Source of the DNA: Fibrobacteria bacterium GUT77
Lineage (GTDB): Bacteria > Fibrobacterota > Chitinivibrionia > Chitinivibrionales > Chitinispirillaceae
Assembly (NCBI GenBank): GCA_001462255.1
Contig: LIUJ01000101.1
Coordinates: 1 to 12,260 of the forward strand
Reading direction: 5' to 3'
Length of the DNA stretch: 12,260 nt
This document shows, one piece after another, positions 8,276 to 12,260 of the stretch. The notes beneath the pieces were generated by a model that searched no databases, had not been told where the DNA came from, and saw only the letters and a list, made by a program, of their open reading frames with translations. Both the position numbers and the translations under genes were made by a program. The first letter of the stretch is position 1; each line of letters starts with the position of its first letter.

Positions 8276-8282
8276 TTTAACA

Positions 8283-11200
8283 ATGAAAAACCTAATACTA
8301 CCGGTAACGGCAACTATCCTGATCGTTTTGGCGATCCCGGCTCCAACCGCCGCCGCCGACTTCGGCAAGAACAAAGTCCAATACCAACGCTTGGAATGGC
8401 GCTACCTTAAAGCCCCCCGTTATACATTATATTGTCACCAAGACCAAGGCGATCTCCCGGAGCTATCCTACGTCTGGCTCGACGACGTCTACCGCGACTT
8501 AAGCCTCCGCTTCCGTTTCCGCCACTCTACCCCGGTCCCGGTCGTCCTCTACGAGTCGCCGGCGCTCTTTGAGCAAACAAACATCATTACCGAGCTCCTC
8601 CCGGAGGAGGTCGGCGGGTTCACGGAGATATTTAAGAACCGCGTGGTCATCCCGCACAACGGGTCGCTCGCCGACCTGCGGCACGTACTCCACCACGAGT
8701 TCGTCCACGCCTTCATCTTCGGTATGATCTACGGCGGCAGTCCCCTACGTGCCGCCGGTGCGCAGGTGCCGCTTTGGTTCAACGAGGGGCTCGCCGAACT
8801 GCTCTCCTCCGGTTGGGAGCGTCAAGCGGATATGTTCATGCTCGATAGGATGCTGACCTCAACCGTCCCGCCGCCCTCTCCGGCGCTCGACGGGTACTTA
8901 GCCTATAAAGGCGGTCAATCCTTCCTGTACTACCTCCACAGTACCGGCGGCGACAGTTTATTCAATAGAATGTTGGTGGAATTTAAGCTTACCCGCTCCG
9001 CTGAGGCCGCTATCGAGCGAATTTACGCCAAAAAAATTGAAGATCTCGGCAAGGACTGGCTAAGCGAGTTGCGCCGCGTCTACTGGCCGGAGGTCGGCCA
9101 TCGCGTAAAACCGGAGGCGCAAGCCGCGTCACTAACCGCGAAAGCGCGTAGCCGCGCCAACGTACACCCAAGGATCTCGCCCGACGGCAAACGCATAGCC
9201 TTCTTCAGCGATAGGCACGACTACACGCGGATAATCATCACCGACACCGCCGGCAAGGAACTGCGCCGAATTGGCGGGGAACACGGCTTGGGTAGCTCCT
9301 TCGAGTCTTTCCGCCCCATGAACGGCGCGATTGCCTGGTCGCCCGACGGCAAGCAACTCGCTTTTATCGCCAAAAAGGGCGGAAAGGACGAGGTACGTAT
9401 CGTCAACGCGGCAAACGGCAAACCCGCGCGCGCCATCCATCCGCCATTGTCGTCAATCGGCGGCCTTGACTGGTCAAAAGACGGAAAGTCGCTTACATTT
9501 ACGGGAATATCCTACGGACAAACGGATTTATACCTATACGACCTGACCTCCGACGAGATTACGATTCTCGTTGACACCTACGAATCGAAAGATTCGCCGC
9601 GCTTTAGTCCAAACGGCAAAAAAATCATCTTCGCCGTGACGGATACCGTCGGGTTGAGTTCGGGACCGTTCTCCGGCGCGCGGAGGTCAACATCCAACAT
9701 CGCCGTATACGACATAAGCGACGGCGCCTACTACCTGCTGACCGATACGGAATGGAACGATAAGCAACCCTCCTTTTCACCCGACGGGTCGCAGTTCGTC
9801 TTCGTCTCGGATAGAAACGGGGTTGACAACCTATATATAGATAGCGTAGACAATCCCGGAAGGCCGCGCCCGCTCACCGACTACACCGGCAAATGCGCAA
9901 ACCCCGACTGGGCGGCGGATGGGTCGGCCATTGTATTCGACCTATTCATGAACCAGTCTTGGAATATTTGGAGGACGGCGAACCCCTTGGAAAAGACTTT
10001 GGGCGACACCGCCTTGACACCGACGGCGTGGGCGCGGCACGAGGCTGATCCGTCAATACCGTTCTTTAAGAAAACGCTTCGTGACAGTGTCGGCCTAAAT
10101 AACGTCAAACCAAGCGCTATCGGCAACGACGCAACGGTAGTAGCGGAACGCGCCGCCGATACCGATAGTCCGAGCAATTCAAGCCGGCGGCGGGCCGGTA
10201 AGCGCGGTCGAACCAACGATTCGACGAGTATTCATAAAAAAACTTTTGCCGTCGACCCACCGAACGACTCGATACCGCAACCCGAACGCTACGCGTTGCG
10301 TTTCACACCCGACCTCGTGATCTTCGGCCTTGGCGTGAGCACCTACAGCGGCGCCTCCGGTCAGGCTTTAGCCGCTTTCAGCGACATAATGGGTAACCAC
10401 CGCGTAACCCTTGCCGGCGACTTGCAAATAGACATCGACGATTACGCGCAGATATTCGCCTCCTACGAGTACCTCAAACACCGCGTCAACGTGGCGGTAG
10501 GCGGATTTTACTACAAATACTACAGCTACGACGGGTTCTTTAACCGTTACTTCCACGACTTGGAGACCGGCGGCATACTTGGGTTTAGCTATCCGTTCTC
10601 CGTCTTTTCACGCGCCGACCTCGGCTTTTTCGGCCGCTACATTCGGCGCGAATCACTGTCGGGCGACACAGCCGTTGAGTGGAACGCTCTCTCGGCGAGC
10701 CTCGGCTACTCTTTCGACAACATCCTTTGGGGGATAACGGGCCCGCTTACCGGTCTGCGCGCCGCCGCCGCCGTACAACTTGCCCCGCCGCTAACATTTA
10801 CTAAAGAAGCGTACATATCCGGCGACATCGACATACGACACTACACGCATATCCTCAACCGTTACGTTTGGGCAAACCGTTTGCTCATAGGCGCTAGCGT
10901 CGGCTTAGGCGACAGCGCCCAAGCCGCGAGAAGGTATTTTTTAGGCGGCAATGAAAATTGGTTCAACTACGACGTTAACGTCGATAACTACAACAAAAGC
11001 CTAAACTACAGCTACTATTCAAGCATCGTCTCCCCCCTGCGCGGTTGGAATTACTTCGACGTAACCGGCGACAAGGTAATCCTGATAAACTCAGAATTTC
11101 GCTTCCCCTTCATACGCGAGGTATCAACGATTTGGCCTATACCCATGCAAATCCGTTACATAAACGGCGCCCTATTCATAGACGCCGGCTACGCTTGGGC

Positions 11201-11363
11201 CGATAACACGCTATTACCGCCGAAATTCGCGGGCGGCTACGGCTTCGGAATGCGGGCAAATCTGGGAATTTTCGTGCTACGCTACGACCGCGGCTGGCCC
11301 ACCGACTTTAGAGGATTGTCACGCGGACCCATAAATTATTTTTCGTTGGGAGCGGAATTTTAA
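8283..11363 (+). CDS. MA-family zinc peptidase / TolB-like PD40 propeller / Omp85-type barrel fusion (1026 aa)
   Basis: The ATG at 8283 begins a signal peptide (core LILPVTATILIVLAIPAPTAAA, cleavage near residue 25). AAAAGG lies 13 bases upstream, which is long. Residues about 30-270 form a peptidase MA-like domain: HEFVH at 138-142 and WFNEGLAEL with Glu168 supply the expected two His and one Glu zinc ligands plus the general base Glu139. Six PD40 motifs follow at regular spacing (S-P-D-G-type cores at 299, 353, 398, 442, 499 and 544), the blade count of TolB. A basic, Ser-rich linker (about 630-680) leads to about 340 residues of amphipathic strands with LRGW at 919-922. That matches the loop-6 (V/L)RG(F/Y/W) motif of Omp85/BamA, is followed by NSEFRFPF, and the chain ends in Phe. 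The protease is predicted active and periplasmic, tethered to the outer membrane. No POTRA domains are visible. It is transcribed divergently from the OmpA/TPR operon. Confidence 0.88.
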   Translation: MKNLILPVTATILIVLAIPAPTAAADFGKNKVQYQRLEWRYLKAPRYTLYCHQDQGDLPELSYVWLDDVYRDLSLRFRFRHSTPVPVVLYESPALFEQTNIITELLPEEVGGFTEIFKNRVVIPHNGSLADLRHVLHHEFVHAFIFGMIYGGSPLRAAGAQVPLWFNEGLAELLSSGWERQADMFMLDRMLTSTVPPPSPALDGYLAYKGGQSFLYYLHSTGGDSLFNRMLVEFKLTRSAEAAIERIYAKKIEDLGKDWLSELRRVYWPEVGHRVKPEAQAASLTAKARSRANVHPRISPDGKRIAFFSDRHDYTRIIITDTAGKELRRIGGEHGLGSSFESFRPMNGAIAWSPDGKQLAFIAKKGGKDEVRIVNAANGKPARAIHPPLSSIGGLDWSKDGKSLTFTGISYGQTDLYLYDLTSDEITILVDTYESKDSPRFSPNGKKIIFAVTDTVGLSSGPFSGARRSTSNIAVYDISDGAYYLLTDTEWNDKQPSFSPDGSQFVFVSDRNGVDNLYIDSVDNPGRPRPLTDYTGKCANPDWAADGSAIVFDLFMNQSWNIWRTANPLEKTLGDTALTPTAWARHEADPSIPFFKKTLRDSVGLNNVKPSAIGNDATVVAERAADTDSPSNSSRRRAGKRGRTNDSTSIHKKTFAVDPPNDSIPQPERYALRFTPDLVIFGLGVSTYSGASGQALAAFSDIMGNHRVTLAGDLQIDIDDYAQIFASYEYLKHRVNVAVGGFYYKYYSYDGFFNRYFHDLETGGILGFSYPFSVFSRADLGFFGRYIRRESLSGDTAVEWNALSASLGYSFDNILWGITGPLTGLRAAAAVQLAPPLTFTKEAYISGDIDIRHYTHILNRYVWANRLLIGASVGLGDSAQAARRYFLGGNENWFNYDVNVDNYNKSLNYSYYSSIVSPLRGWNYFDVTGDKVILINSEFRFPFIREVSTIWPIPMQIRYINGALFIDAGYAWADNTLLPPKFAGGYGFGMRANLGIFVLRYDRGWPTDFRGLSRGPINYFSLGAEF

Positions 11364-11377
11364 AAACTTTTACCGCG

Positions 11378-12260
11378 TCAATCGCCAGCCAAAGCCCGTC
11401 GCGCCGCCTCCGAGAAATAAACGCCGGAATCTTTTACCGTCCTCTTTCCGGTTTCAAAATCCACGTGCACCAATCCGAAACGATGCTTGTATCCTTGATT
11501 CCATTCAAAATTGTCCATCAGGCTCCAGTAGAAATAACCTATGTACGGGATACCGTCCGCTATCGCCCTATCAACTTGTTCTAAATGATCAATAATAAAC
11601 TCCGTCCTCTGCGGATCGCGGACGCGCCCGTCCTTAGACACGCACTCGGTTACGCAAGTTCCGTTTTCCGTTATAACCAACGGCTTTTTATAACGTTCAT
11701 AAAAGAACTTTCCTCCCCAGTAAAGCGCGTCGGGGGTAATCGCCCAATCATAGCTGTTCATTCTATATCCAATAGGATTCTGAACCAACTCCGGCCGCCC
11801 GTCCGCGCCCGCCTTAACGGTAGCCGCCGTGTATATATTAACACCGAAAAAATCCAACTCCTGTGAAATAACCGACATATCCTCATCGGTGAATTTCGGC
11901 GCGTCCTTGCCGTAAGCCTCAATCCCCTGCTTCGGATAGCTACCAAGATAGACCGGATCCAACCACCAAGCGCTGTTCCACAACGTAGACGAATCCACCT
12001 CAAACGTGGCGATCCTCGCGGCATCGACATCGCGAGGTTCCTCGCTCGCCGGACGACGCAACCAACCCACCGGCGCAAACCCCACCGAGGCGGCCTTATT
12101 CGCCCTATCCCTAATAACGGAAACGGCGCGACCGTGCGCCAATAGCAGGTTGTGACCGGCGGCAAGCGCCTCTCCAGTCGTCAACTTCAATCCGGGCGCG
12201 TGAACACCGGTCACCATTCCGTGGTTGATAACAACCTGCGGCTCGTTAATCGTCATCCAA
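11378..12260 (-). CDS. GH1 family beta-glucosidase, C-terminal part (cut by window edge)
   Basis: The frame is open to the right edge, and the visible 294 codons lack the N-terminal third of a normal protein of about 450 residues. The visible part starts at the GH1 signature W-M-T-I-N-E-P, whose Glu is the catalytic acid/base. GVHAPG follows shortly after. VITENG, about two thirds of the way along, carries the nucleophile Glu, and the C-terminus has YFYWSLMDNFEWNQGY and HVDFETGKRTVKDSG, both typical of GH1 aglycone and subsite -1 loops. Both catalytic residues are present, so a retaining beta-glycosidase acting on cellobiose-like or other beta-linked oligosaccharides is expected. No signal peptide can be judged because the start is missing. 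The stop lies 14 bases from that of the convergent plus-strand gene, with no visible terminator between them. A functional link to the envelope genes is not implied. Confidence 0.93.
   Translation of the reverse strand, partial: WMTINEPQVVINHGMVTGVHAPGLKLTTGEALAAGHNLLLAHGRAVSVIRDRANKAASVGFAPVGWLRRPASEEPRDVDAARIATFEVDSSTLWNSAWWLDPVYLGSYPKQGIEAYGKDAPKFTDEDMSVISQELDFFGVNIYTAATVKAGADGRPELVQNPIGYRMNSYDWAITPDALYWGGKFFYERYKKPLVITENGTCVTECVSKDGRVRDPQRTEFIIDHLEQVDRAIADGIPYIGYFYWSLMDNFEWNQGYKHRFGLVHVDFETGKRTVKDSGVYFSEAARRALAGD

Larger units (their letters stand above)
7982..8282. other. Divergent intergenic region, AT-rich with T-tracts
   Basis: These 301 bases separate two divergent start codons and contain no convincing gene. 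They hold candidate promoters on both strands, listed separately. Four T-runs lie at 8136-8144, 8157-8165, 8175-8181 and 8183-8187, and ATAAT/ATTAT arms (8121-8134) sit just before the first run. The spacing of the first runs, about 21 and 17 bases between centres, is close to two helical turns and would favour bent DNA. A GGAGG (8189-8193) lies 8 bases before an ATG (8202) that opens a two-codon frame (Met-His-stop). Confidence 0.6.

Noticed and set aside
8150..8410. Plus-strand 86-codon frame with a hydrophobic start
   Set aside because: Its hydrophobic N-terminus comes from T-tracts in the intergenic region, and it then overlaps the signal peptide of the fusion gene in another frame. No proper ribosome site or start supports it.
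11364..11377. Bidirectional terminator between the convergent genes
   Set aside because: The 14-base gap and flanking bases contain A and T runs but no GC-rich stem followed by a U-tract.
12254..12256. ATG as start codon of the GH1 gene
   Set aside because: This Met belongs to the conserved W-M-T-I-N-E-P catalytic motif. A Trp codon precedes it in frame, so the gene continues beyond the window.

Overview
The window looks like a chromosome segment from a Gram-negative (diderm) bacterium. The evidence is four signal-peptide proteins built from outer-membrane barrels, an OmpA peptidoglycan-binding domain, periplasmic TPR arrays and a TolB-like propeller, plus an ExbB/TolQ-type inner-membrane proton channel. 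Poly-Ser linkers, TPR/OmpA/Omp85 fusions and a GH1 beta-glucosidase next door suggest the FCB group, perhaps Fibrobacterota. That placement is an inference from protein style and was not tested against a database.

Layout. Four genes run leftward (minus strand), in transcription order: (1) 7981-6659, a right-handed beta-helix fused to an OmpA domain; (2) 6634-4196, a PorV/FadL-like outer-membrane barrel fused to TPRs; (3) 4117-422, a 1231-residue secreted TPR protein; (4) 249-1, the first 83 codons of a MotA/TolQ/ExbB proton channel, cut by the window edge. The first three are separated by 24 and 78 bases and look like one operon. The channel follows after 172 bases that contain a plausible extended -10 promoter. 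Divergently, 8283-11363 (plus) encodes a 1026-residue protein with a signal peptide, an MA-type zinc peptidase domain (HEFVH), a six-blade PD40/TolB-like propeller and an Omp85/BamA-type barrel ending in Phe. Its stop lies 14 bases from the stop of a convergent GH1 beta-glucosidase (12260-11378), whose N-terminal part is outside the window.

Working together. The locus holds counterparts of most Tol-Pal parts: a TolQ/ExbB channel, a Pal-like OmpA domain, CpoB/YbgF-like TPR proteins and a six-blade TolB-like propeller. Here the periplasmic parts are fused to outer-membrane barrels or a beta-helix. The simplest hypothesis is a rewired proton-motive-force-driven machine that spans the envelope and anchors to peptidoglycan. 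The parts are seen in the sequence; that they form one machine is inference. No RNA genes, mobile elements, CRISPR arrays or attachment sites were seen.
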